Shown: positions 25,766 to 36,700 of the stretch, piece after piece
How the letters are laid out: each line of letters starts with the position of its first letter
Numbering within the stretch: the first letter of the stretch is position 1
Source of the DNA: Xiheicaenibacterium sp046351325
GTDB taxonomy: Bacteria > Myxococcota_A > Polyangia > Polyangiales > Polyangiaceae
DNA: 64,000 nucleotides
Direction: 5' to 3'
NCBI GenBank assembly: GCA_046351325.1
Contig: JAXLYR010000017.1
Coordinates: 1 to 64,000, forward strand
The notes under the pieces: generated by a model
Database searches by the model: none
Told to the model about the DNA's origin: nothing
The model's input: the letters and a program-made list of their open reading frames with translations, nothing else
Translations under genes and position numbers: made by a program

Positions 25766-25849
25766 GAGCGCAGCATCGTCCTAACACAGGTCCTCGCGCG
25801 CCGAGAGCGGGGTTGACGGCGCGCGGGAACCAGCTGAAAGACCCCGACG

Positions 25850-26917
25850 ATGGCCGAAGACACGGCACCACCCAATCGGTGGTTCGAGCTTGTCACCGTG
25901 CTCGTCGCCGCGGCGCTGACCGTCGTCGTGGCTGATTTGGGTTTCCGTCGTGTCAGCCCGCCGAAGTACGTCCGAGAGATTCAGGACGCGATGGCGGAGT
26001 ACGAGCACGACAAAGACCTCGAGAACCCGACGGTCCTCGTCCTCGGATCGAGCCACGCGCGCACGTTCGCCGCGATGGATCGGCTCACGCGCGAGCGCAC
26101 CAACGGGCGCACCCGCATCATGGCGGTACCGCTCGAGTGGGGGAAATTCAGGTCTTACGAGTGGGTCCTGAACCACCGCCTCCGCCCCCTCATCGAGGAC
26201 AAGTCCAAGCGACCGAGTCTTCGCCACGTGATCATGCTGACCGCCTGGTGGGACACCTGTGTCGAGCCGGGCGATCCTCCGGTGTTCAACCTGCCCTCGC
26301 GCGCTTGGACATTCCCGGATTTCGCGGACGCCGTAATCGAAGACGGGCTCAACGATCACAGCCGCAACTACGTGACATCGCGCTGGCTTGATCTCTGGCA
26401 CGGCTCGATCCTCGCGTCCGATCGCGGCCACGCGCACCTCGTCTCGGCGCTGCGCGAGCGGCTCAAGCCTCTCTCCGAGGAGGCAAAAGAGAAGCAGTTC
26501 GAGATGAAGCTCACGAGCTGGCGCGGCATCATGGAGCACGGCGCACAGACGTTGAACAACCCGAAAGAGCTCGAGGCCGCCGAGCGTATCCTCAAGTACT
26601 TCCAGGACAACGGCTACGACGTGACGCTGATGCTCTATCCGATGATGCCCATCACCGTGACGGAGTTCTCGCGCAAGAACGTCCAAGTCCCCTTCCAGGC
26701 GAAGATGAAGGAGCTCGCGGCGCGGATGAACATCCGCTTCATCGACACGACCTTCGATCACAACGTCGAGGACGCGGACTTCCAACAGGACTTCGACCAC
26801 CTCAATCCGGCCGGGCACATCAAATTCGGTAATTGGCTCCTCGACGACCAGCTCTCGTTCTTGCTCGAGGACGACACTCCGCCGAAGTCGGGCGCCCAAG
26901 CGGGGAAGACGCAGTGA
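25850..26917 (+). CDS. SGNH-hydrolase-like membrane-anchored protein (DltD/AlgJ-like)
   Basis: A 355-aa protein with one N-terminal transmembrane helix (WFELVTVLVAAALTVVVADL, residues 11-30) and an extracytoplasmic SGNH domain. Block I is VLVLGSSHART with candidate nucleophile Ser68; the block V Asp/His pair is DFDHLN (Asp314, His317). This topology is that of DltD and AlgJ/AlgX-type proteins, which work with an MBOAT partner to move an acyl group onto an envelope polymer. The next gene is such an MBOAT, overlapping by 4 nt (GTGA). It is the first gene of an eight-gene operon ending at 43795. The acyl donor and acceptor cannot be read from the sequence. Confidence 0.82.
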   Translation: MAEDTAPPNRWFELVTVLVAAALTVVVADLGFRRVSPPKYVREIQDAMAEYEHDKDLENPTVLVLGSSHARTFAAMDRLTRERTNGRTRIMAVPLEWGKFRSYEWVLNHRLRPLIEDKSKRPSLRHVIMLTAWWDTCVEPGDPPVFNLPSRAWTFPDFADAVIEDGLNDHSRNYVTSRWLDLWHGSILASDRGHAHLVSALRERLKPLSEEAKEKQFEMKLTSWRGIMEHGAQTLNNPKELEAAERILKYFQDNGYDVTLMLYPMMPITVTEFSRKNVQVPFQAKMKELAARMNIRFIDTTFDHNVEDADFQQDFDHLNPAGHIKFGNWLLDDQLSFLLEDDTPPKSGAQAGKTQ

Positions 26918-28404
26918 GCCTCTCCGAGGTCGAGTTCTTCTTCTTCTTTCCGGCCTTCCTACTCCTCTATTGGGGGCTCTCGTTCGCGGCGCGCGGGTCG
27001 GCGCGCGCCACGCTGCAGAACAGCGTGCTCGTCGCGGGTAGCCTGTTTTTCTACGCGACGTGGAGCCTCAAGCTCCTCGGGTTGTTCGTCGCGACGTCGC
27101 TCTTCGACTACGCGGTGCTCCGGGGCTTCGCCGCCAATCCGCCACCCGCCGACGACACCCCCGCAGACGCCGCGGCACGCGCCTCGCGTCGCCGCCGCGT
27201 CCTGCTCGCGCTCGGCCTCACGCAGAACCTCATCGCGCTCGCCGGCTTCAAGTACCTCGGGTTCTTCACCGACTCGCTGAATCACGCGCTCGGCACGAAC
27301 CTCTTCGTGTTGCGGGTCGCGCTCCCTCTCGGCATATCGTTTTACACGATGGGCCGGATTGGGGTGCTCATCGACACCTACTACGACCGAATCCCGCCGG
27401 TTCGCTCGCTCCTCGTCTGGTTCGCGTTCGTCTCGTTCTTTCCCCAGCTCATCGCAGGCCCGATCGGCCGCGGCAGCGAGCTCTTTCACCAATACGAGTC
27501 GCCGCGCAAGCTCGACCCCGAGGTCCTGCTGAAGGCCGTCCGCGAGCTCGCGGTCGGCTTCGTCCTCAAGGTCTATGTCGCAGCGCAGATCGGCTCGGAG
27601 TGGGTCGACCCGGTCTTCGCAGAGCCGGGCACGTTCACCCGCAAGGCCCATGTCTTCGCGATGGTCGGATATGGGGCTCAGGTCTTCGGCGACTTCGCCG
27701 GATACAGCCTCATCGCCATCGGCGTCGGGCGCTGTCTCGGTATCGCGCTACCGGACAATTTCAACTTCCCGTTCCTCAGCACCAACCCCCCCGAGGTTTG
27801 GCGCCGCTGGCACATGTCCCTCAATCGCTGGCTCTTCGACTACATCTACGGTCCGATGGTGACCGGCGAGAGCTTCATGCGCGGGCGCATCGGGCTGGGC
27901 TTCATCGTCGTGATGCTCGCGTCTGGTCTCTGGCACGGCGCGGCCTGGACGTACGTGCTTTGGGGCGGTCTGCACGGGCTCTGGCTCCTCGCCCATTATC
28001 GCTACGACCTCTTCTACAAATCCCTTTGCCGCAAGGACCGCGCGTGGGTCCAACGCCGCAAATCAACGCCTTACAAGCTTGTAGGTTGGGCGGTGACGAT
28101 CGGCTTCTTCGTCGTGACGCTCGTCCCCTTCCGCGCGCCCTCACTCGCGGCTTGTGGCCATTTCTTCCAGGGCCTGGCCCGCGGCGGCAGCGAGTCCCTC
28201 GAGGCCAGCACCGGCCACCCCCTCGTCGCGCTCTTCCTCGTATTTGCCTATCACGCCTATCAGCTGCCGATGTTCACGCGGCTGCGTGAGGCCCTCCCCA
28301 CCGTGCCCGCGGCGATCCGCGGCGTCGTGCTCGGGGTCGTCGTTATCCTGTTGATGATGTTCGCGCCAGTCGGCGCGGGCACCTTCATCTATGCCCAATT
28401 CTGA
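26914..28404 (+). CDS. MBOAT-family membrane O-acyltransferase (DltB/AlgI-like)
   Basis: A 496-aa polytopic protein. It begins with FFFFFPAFLLLYWGLSF, typical of AlgI/DltB, contains QLIAGPIGRGSELFHQ and FNFPFLSTNPPEVWRRWHMSLNRWLFDYIY-type signature (split here: NFPFLSTNPPEVWRRWH), and the MBOAT active-site region SGLWHGAAWTYVLWGGLHG with His341 and His354. Family members take an acyl group from a carrier protein on the inner face and transfer it through the membrane. It overlaps the SGNH gene by 4 nt and is followed 18 nt later by a small acyl carrier protein, the same partner set as in Dlt systems. The GTG at 26914 is fixed by the overlap and by the family N-terminus. Confidence 0.93.
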   Translation: MSLSEVEFFFFFPAFLLLYWGLSFAARGSARATLQNSVLVAGSLFFYATWSLKLLGLFVATSLFDYAVLRGFAANPPPADDTPADAAARASRRRRVLLALGLTQNLIALAGFKYLGFFTDSLNHALGTNLFVLRVALPLGISFYTMGRIGVLIDTYYDRIPPVRSLLVWFAFVSFFPQLIAGPIGRGSELFHQYESPRKLDPEVLLKAVRELAVGFVLKVYVAAQIGSEWVDPVFAEPGTFTRKAHVFAMVGYGAQVFGDFAGYSLIAIGVGRCLGIALPDNFNFPFLSTNPPEVWRRWHMSLNRWLFDYIYGPMVTGESFMRGRIGLGFIVVMLASGLWHGAAWTYVLWGGLHGLWLLAHYRYDLFYKSLCRKDRAWVQRRKSTPYKLVGWAVTIGFFVVTLVPFRAPSLAACGHFFQGLARGGSESLEASTGHPLVALFLVFAYHAYQLPMFTRLREALPTVPAAIRGVVLGVVVILLMMFAPVGAGTFIYAQF

Positions 28405-28422
28405 GCCCTAGAGCGGTGAGCC

Positions 28423-28695
28423 ATGAGCAACGCGGCGGTTCGACAGCACGTGATTGACTGGTTGGACGACAACTACCACTTCGGCGACGCGGCCAAGCTC
28501 ATCAAGAACGACGAGTCCTCGTTCCTCGACAACGCCATTTTGGACAGCCTCGGCTTCGTCCAGCTCTGCCTCTTTCTCGAGAAGCGATACAGCATCAAGC
28601 TCGACCGCAAGAGCCTGAGTCGGGAGAACTTCGACAGCCTCGGCAAGATCGTGCGGTATGTCGTCGCTCACAAAGACTTCAAGGGCGCGGCGTGA
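28423..28695 (+). CDS. Small acyl/peptidyl carrier protein (DltC-like)
   Basis: A 90-aa carrier protein. The phosphopantetheine attachment site is Ser in ILDSLGFVQL (about residue 42), followed by the recognition helix LCLFLEKRYSIKL. Length and loop pattern are close to DltC or a type II acyl carrier protein. It lies between the MBOAT gene (18 nt) and the acyl-CoA-ligase gene (4-nt overlap), so it is the likely shuttle that presents an activated acyl group to the MBOAT. Which enzyme loads it is open: the adjacent ligase or the NRPS/PKS downstream. Confidence 0.92.
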   Translation: MSNAAVRQHVIDWLDDNYHFGDAAKLIKNDESSFLDNAILDSLGFVQLCLFLEKRYSIKLDRKSLSRENFDSLGKIVRYVVAHKDFKGAA

Positions 28696-30704
28696 CGGTC
28701 TTCTTCGAGCCGGAGCGCGCCTCGGTAGAAGCGAGCGCGATGACGGCGTTCGCGCGGGCTTGGGGGGCGGAGACGGGGCGTGATTTCAGCGACGCGCTCG
28801 CGCTCCATCGGGCGAGCATCGCGGACGCTGCTGGGTTTTGGGCGGCGTTCGCGCGGTTCGCCGGACTTCGGCTCTCGGGTGAGCGCACGCCGACGATCGA
28901 AATCTCCGATCCCGCGGCGGCCGTCGAGCGCGCGGTGTTCTTCCCTCGCGCCGAGCTCTCGTATGCGGCGCACCTGCTCGAGCCCGTGCGCGACGCTGCT
29001 CCCGAGTCTCTCGCGGTCATCGCCGTCGACGAGTCTGGCGCGCGGGTCGAGCTCACGCGCGCCGCCCTCGCAGACTCCGTGCGTCGCGTCGCGGGCGCGA
29101 TGCGGGCGCGTGGCGTGCGCGCCGGCGACAGGGTGGTCGGGCTATGCCGCAATACCGCGAACACCCTTATTGCCTATATCGCGACGATCGCGCTCGGGGC
29201 CACGTGGTCCTCGGCTGCGCCCGATATGGGAACAGAGCTCTTGCTCGCGCGCGCCGGCCAGGTCGACCCGAAGGTCCTCTTCGTCGACGTGCAATATCCC
29301 TATCAGGGTGTCCCGCGCGACAACCACGCTCGCCTCGAGGGCATCGTCGGCAGCCTGCCTTCTCTCGAGCGCGTCGTGATCTTCGACGACGCGTCGGCCT
29401 CCGCGGCACTCCAGATCACGCGCCCGGTCGAGCGCTTCGCGGATTGGCTCGCGCACGAGCCGCTGACCGGTGAGCTCGAGCGATTCCCCTTCAACCAGCC
29501 GGCGCTCATCCTCTTCAGCTCGGGCACGACTGGCCTGCCGAAATGCATCGTTCACGGCGCGGGCGGCACGCTCCTCGAGCACCTGAAGGAGCTGCTCCTC
29601 CACTGCGATCTCGGCCCCGAAGACCGCGTCCTCTACCACACGACGACGGGCTGGATGATGTACAACTGGCTCGTCTCGGCGCTCGCGACGGGCGCGACCG
29701 TCGTGCTCTACGACGGCAGCGTCACGCACCCCGAGCCGGACGCGCTCTTTCGCCGCGTCGCCGAGCTCGGCGTCACCGTCTTCGGCACGAGCCCCGCGTA
29801 TCTCGGTTACCTCAAAGACGCGGCGGTCTCCCCGCGCGAGGGGCTCGACCTCTCGAGGCTTCGCCTCCTCTTGTCGACGGGCTCGGTCCTCTCCGAGCTT
29901 CATTACGACTTTGTAAGCGAACACATCGGCCGCGTGCCGATCCACTCGATCTCGGGCGGCACCGATATCGTCGGCTGCTTCGTCATGGGCAGTCCGAACT
30001 TGCCAGTCTGGCGCGGTGAGAGCTCGTGTGTCTCGCTCGGGCTCGACGTGCGCGTCGCGGTCGAGACCGCGCACGGCACGGTCCTTCACGGCCCGCCGGA
30101 GTCAGGTAGCGTCGTCGGTGAACTCGTCTGCGCGAGCCCGTTCCCGTCGCGGCCAGTGGGCCTCTTCAACGATCCGGACGGCGCGCGCTTCCACGAGGCT
30201 TACTTCTCCCAGCACCCGGGCATCTGGACCCACGGCGACACCCTCGAGCTCACGAGCCGCGGCTCTGCGCGCGTGCTCGGCCGCTCCGACGGCATCCTCA
30301 ACGTGCGCGGCATCCGCATCGGCCCCGGGGAGATCTACCGCGTGCTCGAGGCCTTCCCCGAGATCCGCGCGGCCTGCGCCGTCGAGCAGCTCGCCCCGGG
30401 TGAGGTTGGTGGCAGCAGGCTCCTGCTCCTCGTCGCAATGAAGGAGCGCGGCTCGTTTGGTCGCCCGCTCATGCTGAAGGTGAAGAAAGAGCTCTCGACC
30501 AAGGCCTCGGCCGCGCACGTGCCGGCCGCGATCGTCGAGGTCAGCGACGTGCCGCGAACCCACAACAACAAGCTCAGCGAGCGCGCCGCGCGCGACGCCG
30601 CGAACGGCCTACCGGTGAAGAACCGCTCCGCGATTCGAAACCCCGAGTGCCTCGACGAGATCGCGGCGCACCCCGACGTCGTCGCCGCGCGAGGTGCCTC
30701 GTGA
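28692..30704 (+). CDS. Acetoacetyl-CoA-synthetase-like acyl-CoA ligase
   Basis: A 670-aa adenylate-forming enzyme. The N-terminal region has the acyl-CoA-synthetase N-domain features (FARFAGLRL, FFPRAELSYAAHLLEP). The AMP-binding P-loop is ILFSSGTTGLPKCIVHG, followed by YHTTTGWMMYNWLVSALATG, SISGGTDIVGCF, PVWRGESSCVSLGLDV and the hinge RSDGILNVRGIRIGPGEIYR. The order and the SLGLDV block fit acetoacetyl-CoA synthetase more than acetyl-CoA synthetase. The true acid could differ in this setting. GTG start overlaps the carrier-protein stop, and its own stop overlaps the megasynthase start, so it is a committed member of the operon. Confidence 0.88.
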   Translation: MTVFFEPERASVEASAMTAFARAWGAETGRDFSDALALHRASIADAAGFWAAFARFAGLRLSGERTPTIEISDPAAAVERAVFFPRAELSYAAHLLEPVRDAAPESLAVIAVDESGARVELTRAALADSVRRVAGAMRARGVRAGDRVVGLCRNTANTLIAYIATIALGATWSSAAPDMGTELLLARAGQVDPKVLFVDVQYPYQGVPRDNHARLEGIVGSLPSLERVVIFDDASASAALQITRPVERFADWLAHEPLTGELERFPFNQPALILFSSGTTGLPKCIVHGAGGTLLEHLKELLLHCDLGPEDRVLYHTTTGWMMYNWLVSALATGATVVLYDGSVTHPEPDALFRRVAELGVTVFGTSPAYLGYLKDAAVSPREGLDLSRLRLLLSTGSVLSELHYDFVSEHIGRVPIHSISGGTDIVGCFVMGSPNLPVWRGESSCVSLGLDVRVAVETAHGTVLHGPPESGSVVGELVCASPFPSRPVGLFNDPDGARFHEAYFSQHPGIWTHGDTLELTSRGSARVLGRSDGILNVRGIRIGPGEIYRVLEAFPEIRAACAVEQLAPGEVGGSRLLLLVAMKERGSFGRPLMLKVKKELSTKASAAHVPAAIVEVSDVPRTHNNKLSERAARDAANGLPVKNRSAIRNPECLDEIAAHPDVVAARGAS

Positions 30705-33700
30705 GCATCGCGATCACCGCGCGCGAGCGCAGGCTGTGGCTCCTCGGGCGGCTCGGCGCGTCCGCGCACGCCCTCGAGATCGCGCGCGCGCTCTGGATCG
30801 ACGGCGTCCCCGCAGATCCTCACGCGGTCGTGCGCGCGCTCGAGCACGCGCTCCGCGCCGCGCCGTGCGCGACCCGCCGCTACGTGGCTGAGCCTCGCGC
30901 CCTCGACGACGGTCCGCAGCCGACCGTCGAGCCAGCGATCACCGTCGGCGGTAGCTTTGACGACGTTATTCTTGCGGCGAACGCTTGGCGTCGCGCGGCC
31001 GCACCGTTCGACCTCGAGAAGGGCGGGCTCCTGCGCGGCGCCGTCTTCGCGACGTCGCCGAACGCTGGCGTCCTCGTCGTCGTCTCGGCGCATCGGACCA
31101 TCGCGAGCGCGGCGCGCCTCGACGCCCTCCTCGCCGAGGTCGCGGGCGCAGCGCGCGCTCGACCTCCCGCGCCTGCTTTCAACGCGGACCCGAGCGCCGC
31201 CGTCGCGTACGCCCGCGCGTGCTTCGCCGATCTCGACGAGCCCGCGGAGCTCACGGGCGATCGCCCGCGGCCCGTCGTGCAGAGCCTCCGCGCGCGCTCC
31301 GCGACCTTCACGCTCTCGGCGCGCGGCAACGCCTCGCTCGCGTCGATCGTCGAGCGCTCCCACGTCTCCGAAGAGGTCGCGCTCCTCGCCGCGTTCTCGC
31401 TCGTGCTCGCACGCTACACCCGCAAGCGCGACGTCGTCCTCGGTCGGCGCGTCGCTGCCGTCGCCGCGCTCGGTGGCCTCGACAACGACGTGCTCGTCCG
31501 CGCCCGCGTGACGCCGGACACGACCGTGCGCGCGCTGCTCGCGGCGTCCTCCGCGAGCGTCCGCGACGGGGACAGCGTCGCCTCGGTCGAGATCGAGCGC
31601 GTCATCGACGCCCTCGCGCCGGCGCGCGACGCGAGCCGCGCACCGCTCTATCAGGTCGGCTTCTCTTACAATGTTGTAAAAGCCCACTCCGGCGCCAGGG
31701 TCGCCGATCTCACTCGGCTGGGGGGCGCGATGGACCTCTCGCTCGAGATCGAGCGCCGCGCGGAGGAGCTCTCCGTCACCGTCGTCGAGAGCGAAGATCT
31801 CTTCGTCGATCCGGCGCGGCCGGCGCGGCTCGTCGGCCACCTCGAGGTCGCGCTCGCGGGCCTCGCCGCCTCCGAGGACGCGCTCGTCGGCGCGCTCCCC
31901 ATCGTCACGGACGCCGAGCGCGAGGACCTCGTAAGGACTTACAATCCTGTTCGATCCTTCCCGTCCGACGACACGATCGCGGGTCGGATCGCGCGCGCGG
32001 CCGCCGCGCGCCCTGCGGCGCTCGCCGTCAGCTGTGGTGATATTCGTATCACTTACGGCGAGCTCGAGGCCCGCGCCACGCGCCTCGCGCGGCGGTTCGC
32101 GGCGCTCGGCGTGGGCCGTGACGTCCGCGTCGGCGTGGCCATGCAGCGCACGGCAGACCTCATCGTCGCGCTCTACGCCATCCTGAAATCGGGCGGCGCG
32201 TACCTGCCGATCGAGCCGACCCAGCCTCGCGATCGGATGGAGCTCGTCTTCAGCGACGCCGCGCCCCGCGTGGTGCTGGTCGACGATCCCGCGATCGTCG
32301 CCGGGCTGGATCTCGGCGGCGCAGAGGTCCTCGAGTTCGCGGCGCTCGAGCGCGCCGTCGCAAATGACGGCGAGCCCTTCGTCGAGGCGAACTCCGGCGC
32401 GGGCTCGCCCGCCGACGCGCTCGCGTACGTCATCTACACGTCGGGTTCGACCGGTCGCCCGAAGGGCTGCCTGATCGACAACCGCCACGTGATCCGCCTG
32501 CTCGACGCGACGGCCGCGTGGTTCCACTTCGACGAGCGCGACGTGTGGACGATGTTCCACTCGGTCGCGTTCGACTTCTCCGTTTGGGAGATCTGGGGCG
32601 CGCTCACGTACGGCGGTCGCGTGGTGGTCGTGCCCTATTACACGACGCGCTCGCCCGACGACTTCCGCCGGCTCGTCGCCGACGAGGGCGTGACGGTCCT
32701 CAACCAGACGCCGTCCGCGTTCCGCCAGTTCATCGAGGCCGACGCGCGCGCAGGTGGCGCGGGCCTCGCGCTGCGCACGGTGATCTTCGGCGGCGAGGCG
32801 CTCGAGCTCGAGAGCCTGCGGCCCTGGTTCGATCGCCACGGCGACGCGAAGCCGCAGCTCGTGAACATGTACGGCATCACCGAGACGACCGTGCACGTCA
32901 CCTACCGGCCCATCTCGAGGCCCGACCTCGAGGCCGGCTACGCGAGCGTCATCGGCGTGCCCATCCCGGACCTCGCGACGTATGTCGTCGACGAGAGCCT
33001 CGAGCTCGTGCCGATCGGCGTTCCGGGTGAGCTGCTCGTCGCGGGTGCCGGCGTCGCGCGCGGTTATTGGCAGCGCCCCGAGCTCACGAGCGAGCGCTTC
33101 GTCGCGAACCGCTACGAGGCCACGCACGGGCGCGTCTACCGCTCGGGCGATCTCGTGCGGCGGCTACCGTCAGGCGAGCTTGACTATCTGGGGCGCATCG
33201 ATCAGCAGGTCAAAATCCGGGGCTTCCGGATCGAGACCGGCGAGGTCGAGGCTGCGCTGCGCAAGAGCGGCCTCGTGCGCGACGTGACGGTGCTCACGGC
33301 GAAGAAGTCGCGCAGCGACACCGTGCTCGTCGCGTATGTCGTGTCCGACTCCGGCCCGCACGAGCTCCGACAGGCCGCGCGTCGCGCCCTCCCCGAGTAC
33401 ATGGTCCCGTCGGTGTTCGTACGCCTCCCGGCGATCCCGATGACCGGCAACGGCAAGGTCGATCGTCGCGCGCTGCCCGATCCGTGGAGCGCCGGCGCCG
33501 ATGACGCCGCCGAGGATTTCGTCCCGCCGCGCGGCCGCTGGGAGGAGGCCGTAGCCGCGGCCTTCGCCGAGGCGACGAAGCGCTCGCGCGTGGGCGCGAC
33601 CTTCCATTTCTTCGATCAGGGTGGCTCGTCGCTCGAGGCCGTCCTCGCCGCGCAGCGCCTCTCCGAGCTGCTCGGGCTCGACGTGCCCGTCGTTCGCCTC

Positions 33701-36700
33701 TTCGAGCACACGACGGTCGAGGCCCTGGCAGCGCGCCTCGAGGCCGACGCGCGCCACGCGCGGACGCCCTCGTCGACGCAGGCCGCGACGCGCGCGCACG
33801 CAGGTGACGAGCCGATCGCGATCGTCGCGTTGGTCGGGCGCTTCCCCGGCGCAGCCGACGTCGGCGCGCTGTGGAAGAACCTGCTCGAGATGCGCGAGAC
33901 CGTGCGGTTCTTCAAGCCCGGCGAGCTCGCGCCCTCGATCGATCCCGCGATCACGAGCGCGCCGAACTACGTCGCGGCGCGCGGCGTGCTCGACGCCCCC
34001 GCGGACTTCGACGCCGCGTTCTTCGGGATGTCCCCGCGCGAGGCCGAGGTCACCGATCCGCAGCAGCGCGTCGCGCTCGAGCTCGCGTGGGAGGCCCTCG
34101 AGACAGCGGGCTACGACCCCGCCCAATACGAGGGCGCGATCGGCGTCTACGCGGGCGAATACAACGTCACCTACTACCTCGAGAACGTCCTGCGACGGCC
34201 CGACGTCGTCGACAAAGTCGGCTCGTTCCTCGCGATGGTCGGCAACGAGAAGGACTTCATCGCGACGCGCATCGCGCACAAGTTGGACCTCAAAGGACCT
34301 GCGCTCAGCCTGCACACGGCCTGCTCGACGTCGCTCGTCGCGATCTCGACCGCGTTCTTCGCGCTGCGCACGCATCAGTGCGACATGGCGATCGCGGGCG
34401 CCGCCGCGATCACCCACCCGACCGCGAGCGGCTACCTCTACCAAGAGGGCGGCATGCTCTCGCGCGACGGTCATACGCGCACGTTCGACGTCGCCGCCGA
34501 GGGCACCGTCTTCAGCGACGGCGCCGCGTTCGTCGTGCTGAAGCGATGGTCGGACGCCGTGCGCGACGGTGACAACGTCATCGCCCTCGTGCGCGGCGCG
34601 GCGGTGAACAACGACGGCGCGCAGAAGATGAGCTTCACCGCGCCGAGCCCGAGCGGTCAGGCCGACGTCGTCGCGCGCGCGCTCGCGTGCGCCGGCGTAC
34701 CCGCGGCGTCGATCGGCTACGTCGAGACCCACGGGACCGCGACGCCGCTCGGTGACCCCATCGAGATGGACGGACTCAAGCGGGCCTTCGGCGCCGCGGT
34801 ACCGGCGCGCTCGTGCGGGATAGGGTCCATCAAATCCAATTTTGGACACATCGTCGCCGCGGCCGGTGCGGCTGGGCTCATCAAGGCCGCGCTCGCCGTG
34901 CGCGAGGGCGTGATCCCGGGGACCCTGCATTTTCAGCGGCCGAACCCGAAGCTCGGGCTCGAGGGCTCGCCGTTCTTCGTCGTCGACAAGACCACGCCGT
35001 GGCGCGCGGGCGACGAGGTCCGCCGCGCCGGCGTGAGCTCGTTCGGTGTGGGCGGTACGAACGCGCACGTCATCGTCGAAGAGGCTCCGCGCGAGCTCGC
35101 GCCGCGCCCGTCGCACCGCGGTTCGCAGCTGTTTTTGCTCTCGGCACGCACCGACGCCGCGCTCGGTCACGCGGCCGAGCGGCTCGCCGCCGCCCTCACC
35201 CCCGAGGTCGATCTCGCGGACGCTGCGTTCACGCTCGCGGTCGGCCGGCGCCCCTTCGCGAAGCGGCGCTTCGTCGTCGCGTCGAGCCACGACGAGGCCG
35301 CGCGCGCGCTCCGCGCGAACGCGACCACCATCACCGCGCGCGCCCGTACGACGTTCGCGTTCGCGTTCCCCGGCCAGGGCTCGCAGTACGCGGCGATGGG
35401 TCGCGAGCTCGCGCGTCGCGAGCCTGCCTTCCGCGAGGCCCTCGCGCGCTGCGTGGAGATCGCGACCCGCGGCTTCGACGGCGGGCGGCTCGCGTGTGAT
35501 CTCGCGGCCGTCCTCGATCCGAGCGCGGCTGCGCGCGCCTCCGCCGAGGCCCGCATCGTCGAGACCGCGACGACGCAGCCCGCGCTCTTCGCGATCGAAT
35601 ACGCGCTCGCGGAGCTCTGGCTCTCGCTCGGCATCCACCCCGAGGTCCTGATCGGCCACAGCATCGGCGAGTACGTCGCCGCATGCATCGCGGGCGTGAT
35701 GTCGCTCGAGGACGCGATGCGCGTCGTGCTCCACCGCGGCAAGCTCATGCAGTCCGCGCCGCACGGCGTGATGCTCAGCGTGCGCGCCCCCGCCGAGGAC
35801 GCCGCCGCGGCGGTCGCGAGCGTGGGCTCACCGTCGCTCGCGATCGCGGTGATCAACGCGCCGCGCGCGTGCGTCGCGGCCGGGCCCGAGGACGCGATCA
35901 CCTCGCTCGAGAAGGAGCTCGCCGCGCGCTCCATCGCGTGCGCCCGCCTGCGCACTTCGCACGCCTTCCACTCGCCGATGATGGACGCGGTGCTGGATGA
36001 TTTCCTTCGCGTCGTGCGGGGCGTCTCGCTGTCGGCCCCGCGCACCCCGATCGTCTCGACGGTCACGGGTTCGCGCCTCACCGCCGAGCAAGCCGTCGAT
36101 CCTTCGTATTGGGCGCGTCAAATCCGCGAGCCCGTGCGCTTCGCCGATGCGCTCGCGACCCTCTGGCGCGAGGACCCCGATCGCGTCGTGCTCGAGCTCG
36201 GCCCGCGCTCGACCCTCACCACGTTGGGCAGGCAAATCGCACAGGATCCGAAGCGGAGCCTCGGCGTCGCGACGCTCGACGCCCCCGCCGCGAAGGAGGG
36301 CGAGGACCCCGACGAGGGCGCCGCGCACCTGCGCGCCGTGGGGCTGGTGTTCGCCAACGGCGGCGCGATCGACTTCCGCGCGATGTTCGCCGGTGAGGCT
36401 CGTCGGCGCGTGCCGCTCCCAACCTATCCGTTCGAGCGCCACACCTTCCTCGTCGAGCCGCCCGTCGCGCATCCACCCGTCGCGCAGCCGCCGGCCGCGC
36501 GGCCGCCCGCGCCCGCCGCGAGCGCTCCACCGCAAGCCATCCACGCCCCCGCCGAAGCTCCCCCGCCAAGCCCCCGCGAACCCGAACCAAGCCCACCGAG
36601 CCCCATGCAAACGAACTCCGATCGACGACCCGCGATTCTGGCCGCCGTGCGCTCCGTCTTCGAGGAGGCCTCGGGCATGGAGATGGGTGAGGCCGATCCG

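Noticed and set aside
24449..25816. 455-codon plus-strand frame over the flippase gene
   Set aside because: Composition is Arg/Asp/Glu/His-rich without pattern; the minus strand has 12-14 hydrophobic segments and a flippase signature.
30335..33127. Long open frame on the minus strand (over 900 codons) opposite the megasynthase
   Set aside because: It lies antisense to clear NRPS motifs, is dominated by Arg, Asp, Glu and Val as expected for the reverse complement of GC-rich coding sequence, and shows no domain.
33170..35764. Second long minus-strand frame over the PCP-KS-AT region
   Set aside because: Same reason: a mirror of high-GC codons with no recognisable motif, while the plus frame holds active-site residues.
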